Origin: a virus
Direction: 5' to 3' (one strand)
DNA: 51,471 bases
IMG/VR virus record: IMGVR_UViG_3300031857_000279
Location: 1 to 51,471 of that record
Of this stretch, positions 8,495-17,812 are shown piece by piece. The position numbers and the translations under genes are program-made. The notes beneath the pieces were generated by a model. That model did no database searches and was not told the origin of the DNA. It saw only the letters and a list, made by a program, of their open reading frames with translations. Position 1 is the first letter of the stretch. Each line of letters starts with the position of its first letter.

Positions 8495-8525
8495 TAGAGG
8501 GGGATGAAAGTCTCCCTCTATTTTT
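8495..8525 (+). terminator. Rho-independent terminator before the DNA polymerase gene
   Basis: A 10-bp stem (8495-8504 with 8511-8520, one G-T wobble) with a 6-base loop is followed by five T. It separates the 141-residue gene from the polymerase gene at 8566. The T tract also forms TATTTTTG (8519-8526), which fits the Bacteroidota -7 box TAnnTTTG, so the same bases may serve a promoter for the polymerase. That second reading is weak. Confidence 0.85.
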
Positions 8526-8565
8526 GTCTAATCAAATGGGGGAACAGCTTAACTGAACACAGCCT

Positions 8566-10560
8566 ATGAGAACACATTGGGTAATGGACTATGAGACAAT
8601 GAAGTCATGTTTCGTAGGAGTGTTTGAAGACTATAAGGGTAATGAGACTAAAGTATTTGTAATAAGTAGATTTCGTAATGATATAGTTCCTTTACTGCAG
8701 TTTCTTAAGAGCAATGTAGAAAAAGGAGAGTATCACATTAGTTATAACGGGATTAACTTCGATAGTCAAATAACTCAGTATCTTCTTCTTAATGCCAGGG
8801 ACGTTGTAAAGATGAGTGCAGAACAACTTGTGAATAACATATACATTGAAGCACAGGAAGCAATTGCACTTAAAGACGCGGGAGAGTTTCTAAAGTATGG
8901 TCAGAGAAATCTATTAATACGTCAGATAGATGTATTCAGATTAAACCATTGGGATAACAAAGCAAAGAGATCAAGTCTAAAGTGGATTCAGTATAGTATG
9001 GATTGGCATAATATTGTAGATATGCCGCTTCATCATACGCACGTGATTACTTCTGTAGAAGAACAAGAAATGATCATAGAGTACTGTATCAATGATGTAA
9101 GGAGTACTAAAGAGATAATGAATAGATCAACAGAGTTAATAAGACTACGTAGGTCTCTATCTCATGAGTACGACATAGATTTATATAGTGCATCAGAAAC
9201 AAAGATCAGTAAGGAGTTATTCATGCTATTCTTGAGTCAGAAGACAGGTATCAGAAAGTATGATTTAAAACAACTGCGCACACATCGTGACAGAATTGTA
9301 GTCAAGGATATCTTACTATCATACATATCCTTCAAGCGTCCTGAGTTTCAACAGCTTTATGAAGCCTTCAAACGTCTAATTGTGTATCCTCCTAATACTA
9401 AAGGTGCATTCAAGCACACAGTAAAGTATCGTGGAGCAGTAACTGATTATGCATTAGGTGGGTTACATGGTACTCGTAAGTCTGGTATCTATGAGGCTAA
9501 GGATGGTATGATCATAATGACTTCAGACGTTACTAGTTTCTATCCTAACTTAGCTATTAGGAATAAGTGGGCACCTGCGCACATTCCTAAACAAGCCTTT
9601 TGTAATCAGTATGAGTGGTTCTTCAACGAGAGAAAGAAGATTCCTAAGAAAGATCCAAAGAACTATGTGTATAAGATTATTCTTAATGCAACTTATGGTT
9701 TATCTAACGAGGAGGATAGCTTTCTGTATGATCCTGAGCTAACCATGCGTATTACTATAAATGGTCAGCTAAGTCTTACTATGCTGTATGAGATGATCAC
9801 TGAAGGTATACCTGGAGCAATTCCTCTTATGCAGAACACAGATGGTCTAGAGACAATGATTCCTGAGCAGTATAAACAGAAGTATCTTGATATTTGTGAA
9901 GAATGGGAAAAGATAACTCAATTACAACTTGAGCATGACGAGTATCAGAAGCTTATACTAGCTGACGTAAATAACTATATTGCTCTTCATAAGTATAAAG
10001 AAGTATCTAAAGAGGAGTATGATAACTTAAGTACTAATCCTCATAGAATACTGAATATAGAAGACGGTAAATATTATCATGCTCCTGTGAAGTGTAAAGG
10101 TAGATTTGAGTTTGAAGATCTAGCCCTACATAAAAACAAGAGTCATCTAGTTGTTCGTAAGGCACTCTATCACTATTTCTTAAATAATGTAGAACCCGAA
10201 GAATATCTCAAATCAAATAAGAATATCTATGATTATTGTGCAGGTGTAAAGATCAAAGGTAACTGGGAGTTTATTGAACACAAGGTAAAAGAAGGAATAG
10301 CTTCAAAAGAAGCACTACAAAAAACCCTGAGATATTATATCTCAACAAATGGATCTAAGATAATAAAGACAAATAAATCTGATGGTAGAGAGATTCAACT
10401 TGAATCAGGAAAGTGGATGCAAACAGTATTTAATAAACTGGAAGAGAAGCCATGGGACGAATATCAGATTGATTATCGATATTATCTAGATGCAATAAAG
10501 AGGGAACTAATGAACATAGTTCCTCATATGTTTGAATCACAATTAAGTTTATTTAATTAA
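8566..10560 (+). CDS. DNA polymerase family B
   Basis: The 664-residue protein has a 3'-5' exonuclease domain: Exo I with Asp8 and Glu10 in MDYET, Exo II NGINFD (Asp66), Exo III YCINDV (Tyr173, Asp177). Its polymerase domain has motif A DVTSFYPNL (Asp321), motif B KIILNATYG (Lys370, Asn374, Tyr377), and motif C QNTDGLE (Asp426). Two oddities: motif C has Asn424 where family B enzymes usually have the first Asp of DTD, and motifs A and B are only about 49 residues apart, leaving no room for the TPR1 insertion of protein-primed enzymes such as phi29. It is the replicative polymerase. It follows a terminator, so it probably has its own promoter in 8521-8565. Confidence 0.92.
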   Translation: MRTHWVMDYETMKSCFVGVFEDYKGNETKVFVISRFRNDIVPLLQFLKSNVEKGEYHISYNGINFDSQITQYLLLNARDVVKMSAEQLVNNIYIEAQEAIALKDAGEFLKYGQRNLLIRQIDVFRLNHWDNKAKRSSLKWIQYSMDWHNIVDMPLHHTHVITSVEEQEMIIEYCINDVRSTKEIMNRSTELIRLRRSLSHEYDIDLYSASETKISKELFMLFLSQKTGIRKYDLKQLRTHRDRIVVKDILLSYISFKRPEFQQLYEAFKRLIVYPPNTKGAFKHTVKYRGAVTDYALGGLHGTRKSGIYEAKDGMIIMTSDVTSFYPNLAIRNKWAPAHIPKQAFCNQYEWFFNERKKIPKKDPKNYVYKIILNATYGLSNEEDSFLYDPELTMRITINGQLSLTMLYEMITEGIPGAIPLMQNTDGLETMIPEQYKQKYLDICEEWEKITQLQLEHDEYQKLILADVNNYIALHKYKEVSKEEYDNLSTNPHRILNIEDGKYYHAPVKCKGRFEFEDLALHKNKSHLVVRKALYHYFLNNVEPEEYLKSNKNIYDYCAGVKIKGNWEFIEHKVKEGIASKEALQKTLRYYISTNGSKIIKTNKSDGREIQLESGKWMQTVFNKLEEKPWDEYQIDYRYYLDAIKRELMNIVPHMFESQLSLFN

Positions 10561-10566
10561 GTAGTT

Positions 10567-11736
10567 ATGTCAAAAACAACAAAAGAGGTTAGCGCTGCTG
10601 ACCTAGTAGGCGTTACTTTGCCTGTAAAAACAGAAACTTACACTGTAATTTCTCATGGATTCATTATTGATGAAGTGAGAAACGCTCTACGAAGAGCAGG
10701 ATTTGAAGTTGTTCTAGAACAGTACAGAGCAAATAATAATCTAGAAGTAGCACGCGGTAGTTATATTATCAAGAGAGCTGAAGATCCATCGTTCATGATG
10801 TCATTTAGCTGGGTAAATTCTTATGATAAGTCAACTAAGTTCCAATGTGCAATAGGCGGCTATGTATGGGAGAACAATAGCTTTGTTATTGATAAAGAAG
10901 ACAATGCTTTTATCCGTAAACATACTGGTGATGCAGATACTCTTGCACGTGAAACCATAAAAGAGAAGATAGAGAATGCTGAAAAGTATTATTTATCTGT
11001 TCTTAATGCTAAGCGTAAGATGGAAAGTATCAAGCTAACAAGATCTCAGGTAGCAAAAGTACTTGGAGAACTTTACTTTAGTTATGATATGTTGTCTATT
11101 GAGCAACTAAGTGGTATCAAGAAAGAATATACAAAACCTAGTTATGTGTATTCATCTGATGCAGATAGTCTATGGACAACTTATTGTCATATCTTGACAA
11201 TCATTAAAGTAAGTCATCCTAAGCTTTGGCTTCAGCAACAAACGTTTATTCATAACTATTTCAAAGTCAATTACTTAATGGATCACATGATTGAGCCTGT
11301 AGTAGCTGAAATGTCAACTGAAGTTAAAGAGATTGCTGAACCTCTTGAGACTCCTGTACCAGTGATGGTTGAAGAAACAATAGAAGAAGAGATTTTTGAG
11401 ATAAGTTCTGTACATGCTGACCTTGAAGCTCAGGATATAATGACTGAAGAAATTATGCATGAACGTGAAGAAGAAGACGAGAGATTTGAGTATCTTATCG
11501 ACAATGATCTAGATGATACAGATGTTATTGAAGAAGTAATACCTGAACCTGAAGATCTAGATCCTATGATTGTTAAAGATCAAAAGATCATTGATGCTTT
11601 ACAGAAAGAGATTAATAATATCTTTGGTGAAGAAATGTCAATTAAGATATATCTAGAAGGTGAAAATTATAACGTCATTACAAATGACGGGCAAGAAGTA
11701 ACTGTACCAATTGATTATGTAAAGAATCTAGTATGA
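10567..11736 (+). CDS. DUF932-like phage protein with acidic C-terminal region
   Basis: The 389-residue protein has an N-terminal half with a pattern like the DUF932/DUF945 phage-plasmid family: a HGFIIDEVRNALRRAGF helix, the WVNSYDKSTKF strand, and AIGGYVWENNSF followed by RKHTGD. The C-terminal third (about residues 265-355) is strongly acidic (many Glu and Asp) and probably disordered, with a small folded end (IKIYLEGENY). DUF932 proteins are common in phages and plasmids and their role is unclear. It lies 6 bases after the polymerase and overlaps the next gene by ATGA. The assignment rests on pattern memory. Confidence 0.5.
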   Translation: MSKTTKEVSAADLVGVTLPVKTETYTVISHGFIIDEVRNALRRAGFEVVLEQYRANNNLEVARGSYIIKRAEDPSFMMSFSWVNSYDKSTKFQCAIGGYVWENNSFVIDKEDNAFIRKHTGDADTLARETIKEKIENAEKYYLSVLNAKRKMESIKLTRSQVAKVLGELYFSYDMLSIEQLSGIKKEYTKPSYVYSSDADSLWTTYCHILTIIKVSHPKLWLQQQTFIHNYFKVNYLMDHMIEPVVAEMSTEVKEIAEPLETPVPVMVEETIEEEIFEISSVHADLEAQDIMTEEIMHEREEEDERFEYLIDNDLDDTDVIEEVIPEPEDLDPMIVKDQKIIDALQKEINNIFGEEMSIKIYLEGENYNVITNDGQEVTVPIDYVKNLV

Positions 11737-12110
11737 AAAAGCAACTTGATGCAGTAGCTAAGTTCCATGAGGCGTTCAATCAAAAGAACGCTACATGGCC
11801 TCAGCATCTTCGTAAAGAAGAATATGAACTACGCCATAGATTAATGGCAGAAGAAAATGATGAATATAAAGAAGCATGTGAAGCCAATGATATTGTTGGT
11901 GTAGCAGATGCTCTAGGAGATCAGATGTACATCCTATGCGGTACTATACTTAAACATGGTTTACAACATATTATAGAAGATATCTTTGATGAGATACAAT
12001 CAAGTAATATGAGTAAACTAGGAGAAGATGGACATCCTGTGTTACGTGAAGATGGTAAGATCCTAAAAGGACCTAACTATTTCAAGCCAGATATTCATAA
12101 ATTTCTGTAA
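11733..12110 (+). CDS. MazG/HisE-like all-alpha NTP pyrophosphohydrolase
   Basis: The 125-residue protein has the metal-binding pattern of the all-alpha NTP pyrophosphohydrolase superfamily: AEENDEYKEA (Glu40, Glu41, Glu44) and then VADALGD (Asp59, Asp63), followed by a conserved SNMSKLGED segment and GKILKGPNYFKPDI at the end. The last parts resemble phosphoribosyl-ATP pyrophosphohydrolase-like phage proteins. Such enzymes clean or adjust nucleotide pools; a MazG-like phage enzyme may also act on (p)ppGpp, but that is not decided here. It is the last gene of the + strand operon and ends at a terminator, coupled to the upstream gene by ATGA. Confidence 0.78.
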   Translation: MKKQLDAVAKFHEAFNQKNATWPQHLRKEEYELRHRLMAEENDEYKEACEANDIVGVADALGDQMYILCGTILKHGLQHIIEDIFDEIQSSNMSKLGEDGHPVLREDGKILKGPNYFKPDIHKFL

Positions 12111-12115
12111 GAAAG

Positions 12116-12150
12116 AAGGGGGGATATTATTCCCCCTTTTTCTTTTTTTT
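12116..12150 (+). terminator. Terminator between the two converging operons
   Basis: A stem of G-rich bases (about 12116-12122) pairs with the C run (12132-12138) and is followed by a T-rich tract on the + strand. It lies between the converging + and - strand operons. On the - strand the same hairpin is followed by CTTCTTTCTT, a weaker T tract, so it can act in both directions but best on the + strand transcript. Confidence 0.85.
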
Positions 12151-12163
12151 TCTAGAGTTGCCG

Positions 12164-15100
12164 TTATCTTCTAGCCATTGCCATAGCCTGGTAGAATTTC
12201 TGAATTGCATTTGCAGGATCCATAGTACTTCCTGTAAATCCAAGCATTCTTGCAATTTTAGCTTCAATCTTTGCAGCACCTTTCTTTTGGAAATCATAAG
12301 GCCCTACATCACGTGAGTAGTAAGCTCCTTCTTCCCCACGCAAAATTGCAATAGCATCATCAAACATTTGTTGCCATGAGTCTGTAGTAGGGCCAGCAAC
12401 AATTGACTTAAGATCGACCATCTCAAAGTAATTATCAATACCACCAAATCCTAGAATCTTTTCAGGTATAGGTAAGAACTGCTCATTTTCTGCACGTATT
12501 TGAATCATCAAGTTTAGTGCATGTAGCTCTAACCATCCTGCTACATTGAACTGTCTAGATGAATCATCTTCAATTCCAAACCATGGAAGAGCTCCTGATT
12601 TTTTTCTTAGTTTCTTGTATCTTTCTTCATCGTCATCATCTGGGTCCCAACCAAATGCTAAAGCAATAATTGCACTTACAAGTAATAGTAGAGCAAATTC
12701 ACTGAATGTTTTCATCATTGCTCTGGATTCTTCCTTGGTTAAGTATGGAATGTTTTTTCCAAATTGAGTTACTGTATCTTTTAATACTTGGAATGTACGA
12801 ATGTAGTAACCCATATGAGGAGCTCCTAAACCTGGATTAAGTCTAGGCTTTGCATTTGATAAAGGACCTGCAAAACCAAATCTGTTCATAACCATAGGAG
12901 TGAAGTATCTTCTCAAATAAGATATAAATCTAAATGCAATATATCTTTGAGCTTCAGGTTGATCAAACTCAGAGTATGCTCCTTGAAGGTTATTGATTAC
13001 CTGATGGACTCTATTCTTCATCATTGAGAACTCAGCTCCCATTTTAAGATTTCCTTCATCATCATAGGTAATACCCCATTTAGGATCAACACCTTTCTTA
13101 AGAACAATTTGTTTATTCTCATTTAGTTCCCATGCATCGATGTAGTTAATTTTTTTAACTGTGCCATCTTCTTGAGTCTGTTCTACCTTTTGATGATACA
13201 TCATTCCTCCAAATACTTGAAGAGTAGCCTGAAGTTCTAACCATTTACGTGGACTATATAACCATGAACCTTCAACAATATCTTTACTTATAGTACGTGA
13301 CATAGAAGATAATCTAAAGTCATTTTCAAGTCTACCTTGTGCAGGATCAAATATTTGTACTATCTGCTGCGTCAAAGACTTAGGTCCTTTAGTGTAAAGG
13401 TTACCCCCAAAACTTAGATCCATCATTGCCATTCCTGACCAAGCTTCACCTTTAGCAGCACTAAGAAGATTTAAATATTCTCCTGATGATGCTTGAATCA
13501 TTGTTTGAAACTTAGCTCCAAAACCATTCTTTAATGCTGATGGAATGTTTAATGCAAAGAACTGGAATGATGCATTCTTAAATAAGAAGTTTGCAGTATT
13601 ATTTAGTAATCGAGATTCAGAACCAAATCCTTTCATGGTAATTCCTTGAAACTCTCGCTCAATAAAGCTATTTATAGCTCTAGCTCTTATCGTTTGGTCT
13701 TTCTTTTTACGAGGAGGCAATAAGAATCTAGATATCATATTTTTCTTAACCTGTTCTACTACACCACCTCCATTTGCTGGGTCATTAACAACGTCTTGTA
13801 TTGCTTGAGCTAATGGATGTATCTCAATAAGTTTCTTTTGTTTTTCAGCACTAAACATATATCTGTTTAGTCCACTAAGAAGATCTGTTGAAACATTATC
13901 TACTTCAATATCATATAAACCTGCAATAGGAACATCAGATACTTCATCATCAAATGCATCTAGATAAACAAGATTCTTTTCGTTGTCATGGTTAAAGCCT
14001 GACTCAGCATCATCTTTAGCACTTCCAAAGAACTCCTTTAAACGCTTAGTCATTTGTGTGATACCATTATATGCTTTTTCGCCTTTCTCAGATACACTTG
14101 TACTTAATACTGATTCATATCTACCCATGGTGAATCTTGGAAAATCTAAGTATAGTTTATCTCTACTACTTAAACCTACCTGGTTATTCAAATGGTATCT
14201 TGTAGCTTTCTCAAGAACTTTAAATGCTTTAGGATTAGTATCCTTAAACTCAAAATACTTATAGTTAATATATTTATCCCATTCAGGTTGTGTTCTATCT
14301 AGATCTTCTAATCCTTTTGGTAAAAAGTTCCCTCTGTTATCTACTGTCTTACCAACTATCTTTTCATTCTGATACTCAGCTTTTACTTCTTGACGATAGA
14401 ATTTTTGAGCAGGAAGTCCTTGTATGATATCTGTAACTTTACCTGTTCTATCTTTAATCTTAGTAGATTCATAATGATTAGGATCCGTAGGTCTTGTAAC
14501 TGACCAAATACTAATTCGTTTAAATACATCTCCTTCACGTGTTGGATAAGACATATGATTATTATCATACCATTTAGCAAATTCTGGACTTTGTGCTTTA
14601 AGGTTATTTACAATGTTAGGATTTAACATATAATAAGCAGATGATTCATCAATAATCTTAGAGCCTGTTTGTTTCTCAAACTCTGTAGTATCCATAGTAG
14701 ATAAATAATTATTGATTATATCTACATAATATGTAGTTGCATCATTTGAAGAAAGATTACTAAGTTCATTGTACCTTGCATCTAATTCTCTTCTTTGAAG
14801 ATCAGATAACTGACCTATACTTTTCATTTGCCATAAACCTGTAAGTTCTGCTCCTTCTAAGTCTGTAATTACTCCTTCAGACTTTCTAGTTAGTAACTCA
14901 TTAAATCTTTGAGATTGTTCTTTATTTAAACCACTGATACCTCTATAAAGACCTTTACGTCTTTCTATTTCCTCTTCTAAAAATTTAATTTTTGCACGAG
15001 CTTCAATGGTCATTTCTTCAGGATTAGGTTGACCATTTTCATCTCTATATCGATTCTTAATATCAAGAATAGCTTGATGATAAGGTGCCAGATCTAATGC

Positions 15101-17812
15101 TTTTAATCCAGAATCAGGTAGTGAAGATAAAATTTGACTTATTCTATCCAATATTTTTTCTCTCTGTGTATAGAACTCTGGTTTAATTACTACTCGTGTA
15201 TTTTTACGAATCCACTCATCTCTTAATGTCTCATACTCATCACTACCAACTCCATATTTTGAAGCAAGCTCATCTTCATATATATGTAAAAGATTTTGAA
15301 ATACCCCTGGTCTTTGTTTCAATTCAAAAAACTCACGAGACTTATCTCTATACTCTCGTAATCTTTCTGCAATTAATAATTCATCTCCTTGCTTTGTATT
15401 CCCAAATTCGTCATAGAGCGAGTGAATTTGACGATACTCTCTCCATAAAAGATCTATCTCTTTTAATGCTTCTACTTCTTCAGATTGAGTACTGGTTGTA
15501 GCAGAAGCCATTCTTATCCTATCAAGAACTTGATTTCTTCTTTGTTGCGCAATAGCACCAATAGTATCATTAGGAAACTTTTCAAATACTTTCTCTCTCT
15601 CATAGAATTCAGGTACAAATTCTTGATGAAAGTATTTACGCATAAATGTTTTGCGTTCAATAATTGCATTATATAATTTATCAAGAGCTTCAACAGAACC
15701 TGTTTCTGCATACTGTTCTTCAGCATCTGATACTTTTCTATTAAGAACTCGCATGTCATATCTATAATCCTTAAATGGATTTAAGAGAGTCCATATTTTT
15801 TTAGGAACGAGTTGACCATTTTCTTCTTTAGCAATTGTATCTTGGAACATTAATAGTTTACCTAATGCACCAATGTTATGAGCATTATAACCTAATTCTT
15901 TCAAGTCATCACGAATGTCCATATTAAAGGCATTCATTTTAGCTTGAGCATTAACCATCACCTCATTCATTCTATTCTTTACGTATAACGCTAATCCACC
16001 AATTACAGGGTCATTGTTATACATATAACCTTCCATAAAAGAATTAAGCCAATTTGCATCCTTTACATTGTTCTTGAGAAGGTCTTCCATTTTTTCTTTA
16101 GTAAGTTCAAGACCATTGGTTGCTAATAATCTAAGAGATGCATAATCAGCTTTCTCAGATTTATTCATAAACTCACCTTTATTATACTTTTCATTAAGTA
16201 CTTTATATCTATCATGCTCCGCTTGAGATAATCCATAGTATTCTCTATACCACTTATCTATAGTTTTTTGAGGAGCTCCCTTCTTTTTTAATTCAGATAT
16301 AATATGCTCATATCTTTCTTTAACATCTCTAGTAATAGGTTCAAACTCAGCATACAATGTATCTCTAGCCCCATTAGCCATCATTGTATTTGTAAGCTCA
16401 TTAATAGAGTTAAAATGTCCACGTGTCTTGTTAATAACATCGTAGATCTTAGCATTACTAGGTACTCCAGCTTCTGGATCTCTTAGAGCTTTATCTAGAT
16501 CTGTAATGAATGCTTCCCAATACTTAACAATCTTTTGATAATATACAGCCTTCTGAAGATTCTCTTGAGAGTCATGATTCTTATAGATGTCTCTCATGTG
16601 AGCTTCAATCTTAGCTATAATATTCTGAAGATTATAGACAGTATTTACAAGTGCTGTTGACTGATCTTGTAATAACTCCATTTCTTCAACAACACTATTG
16701 ACAATGTTATCAATATCCTTCTGATACTTACTTAGGTCTCCCATAATGGTTTCCATGTCAGGTCTCTTATACTGATCTCTTAGTACAAGAGCAAGTTGAC
16801 GATAGTTTTTATCTTCTTGCAATTGACGTAGCTGACGTGATGCTATTTTATACCCATCACGTATAACATCTTGAATTTTTCTTTTATCAAGATTCTTAAG
16901 CTCATTGATCTCTTGCTGGAATGATTGAGCATAGGCAACTACATCTTCTTCTGTGATTAACTCTGTATTTATTTGAAATTTGTCATTACGCAACATATAT
17001 GCAAGTTGATCAAGTGTAGTATTCTCATCCAACTTACTTACATCAATTTGACCCAATGCATTTCTAAGTATCTTTTTTATTGCAAATAAGATATCCTTAA
17101 TTGCATTAAGAAATGCGGAGCTTTTTTCTTGCTTCATTGCTGCTGTTTCCAAAGCTCTTACGACAACTTCTTCAGCATACATCATATCTCCTGGAGTCAA
17201 CTTAGGATGTGTCGTCGCGAGATCTTCAATTATCTTACGCCCTTCAGGAGTGTTAGCTACTTTATTATATAGATTATTAAATAGAGTAGGATTGTCAACT
17301 TGAATTTGTCTGATTAATGGGTGAGCAAACTCATGTAGTACGTTGTTTAATGATAAGCTTTCACCTACGAAATAAGCTTTACCTCCATGATAAAATGCTG
17401 CTTGGCCTGACCATGGATTTACTGTACCTGATGTTAGCTCTCTTGCACGTTCAGCACTAATAATATCAAATGGTACACCTAAATTATCAGATAACTTTCT
17501 TACAATTTCCATTGCTCGTGTAGTCTGAGCATCTTGTACCATTTGTTTAACAGCAGATTCAGTATCAATTTCTGAAGAGTTAAATACAATCATATTTACT
17601 TCTTCAACACTACCTGACATTATACCTCTTGTGTGAGGAAGTCTAGGAGTGTTTTTCATTGCATTAGTTTCTTGATCTAGTTTAGCTTGAATTTCTTCTA
17701 CAGTTCTAATCTTATAACCAGACTGTACAAAATCTCTATATGCTTGGTATCTACCAAATCTTGCTTCATTTGCTTTCCACTCAGGTAAATTGATATTAGG
17801 ACATACACTCAT
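12164..17812 (-). CDS. Large virion protein with N-terminal zincin domain and C-terminal membrane helix
   Basis: The start is the ATG at 17812, which overlaps the upstream stop as ATGA; an in-frame GTG at 17824 is possible but less likely. The protein has 1882 residues. A zincin domain lies near the N-terminus: VLHEFAHPL (His160-His164) and Glu214 in YAEEVV. The middle (about residues 290-900) is mostly helical, Lys/Glu rich and coiled-coil-like. The C-terminal part has hydrophobic stretches, including FALLLLVSAIIALAFGW (about residues 1700-1716) followed by a run of aspartates. crAss-like phages encode a large protein at this place beside the virion RNA polymerase. Proposed role: virion cargo, with a protease that may process itself or its neighbours. 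The zincin reading is good; the virion location is inference from context. Confidence 0.75.
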   Translation of the reverse strand: MSVCPNINLPEWKANEARFGRYQAYRDFVQSGYKIRTVEEIQAKLDQETNAMKNTPRLPHTRGIMSGSVEEVNMIVFNSSEIDTESAVKQMVQDAQTTRAMEIVRKLSDNLGVPFDIISAERARELTSGTVNPWSGQAAFYHGGKAYFVGESLSLNNVLHEFAHPLIRQIQVDNPTLFNNLYNKVANTPEGRKIIEDLATTHPKLTPGDMMYAEEVVVRALETAAMKQEKSSAFLNAIKDILFAIKKILRNALGQIDVSKLDENTTLDQLAYMLRNDKFQINTELITEEDVVAYAQSFQQEINELKNLDKRKIQDVIRDGYKIASRQLRQLQEDKNYRQLALVLRDQYKRPDMETIMGDLSKYQKDIDNIVNSVVEEMELLQDQSTALVNTVYNLQNIIAKIEAHMRDIYKNHDSQENLQKAVYYQKIVKYWEAFITDLDKALRDPEAGVPSNAKIYDVINKTRGHFNSINELTNTMMANGARDTLYAEFEPITRDVKERYEHIISELKKKGAPQKTIDKWYREYYGLSQAEHDRYKVLNEKYNKGEFMNKSEKADYASLRLLATNGLELTKEKMEDLLKNNVKDANWLNSFMEGYMYNNDPVIGGLALYVKNRMNEVMVNAQAKMNAFNMDIRDDLKELGYNAHNIGALGKLLMFQDTIAKEENGQLVPKKIWTLLNPFKDYRYDMRVLNRKVSDAEEQYAETGSVEALDKLYNAIIERKTFMRKYFHQEFVPEFYEREKVFEKFPNDTIGAIAQQRRNQVLDRIRMASATTSTQSEEVEALKEIDLLWREYRQIHSLYDEFGNTKQGDELLIAERLREYRDKSREFFELKQRPGVFQNLLHIYEDELASKYGVGSDEYETLRDEWIRKNTRVVIKPEFYTQREKILDRISQILSSLPDSGLKALDLAPYHQAILDIKNRYRDENGQPNPEEMTIEARAKIKFLEEEIERRKGLYRGISGLNKEQSQRFNELLTRKSEGVITDLEGAELTGLWQMKSIGQLSDLQRRELDARYNELSNLSSNDATTYYVDIINNYLSTMDTTEFEKQTGSKIIDESSAYYMLNPNIVNNLKAQSPEFAKWYDNNHMSYPTREGDVFKRISIWSVTRPTDPNHYESTKIKDRTGKVTDIIQGLPAQKFYRQEVKAEYQNEKIVGKTVDNRGNFLPKGLEDLDRTQPEWDKYINYKYFEFKDTNPKAFKVLEKATRYHLNNQVGLSSRDKLYLDFPRFTMGRYESVLSTSVSEKGEKAYNGITQMTKRLKEFFGSAKDDAESGFNHDNEKNLVYLDAFDDEVSDVPIAGLYDIEVDNVSTDLLSGLNRYMFSAEKQKKLIEIHPLAQAIQDVVNDPANGGGVVEQVKKNMISRFLLPPRKKKDQTIRARAINSFIEREFQGITMKGFGSESRLLNNTANFLFKNASFQFFALNIPSALKNGFGAKFQTMIQASSGEYLNLLSAAKGEAWSGMAMMDLSFGGNLYTKGPKSLTQQIVQIFDPAQGRLENDFRLSSMSRTISKDIVEGSWLYSPRKWLELQATLQVFGGMMYHQKVEQTQEDGTVKKINYIDAWELNENKQIVLKKGVDPKWGITYDDEGNLKMGAEFSMMKNRVHQVINNLQGAYSEFDQPEAQRYIAFRFISYLRRYFTPMVMNRFGFAGPLSNAKPRLNPGLGAPHMGYYIRTFQVLKDTVTQFGKNIPYLTKEESRAMMKTFSEFALLLLVSAIIALAFGWDPDDDDEERYKKLRKKSGALPWFGIEDDSSRQFNVAGWLELHALNLMIQIRAENEQFLPIPEKILGFGGIDNYFEMVDLKSIVAGPTTDSWQQMFDDAIAILRGEEGAYYSRDVGPYDFQKKGAAKIEAKIARMLGFTGSTMDPANAIQKFYQAMAMARR

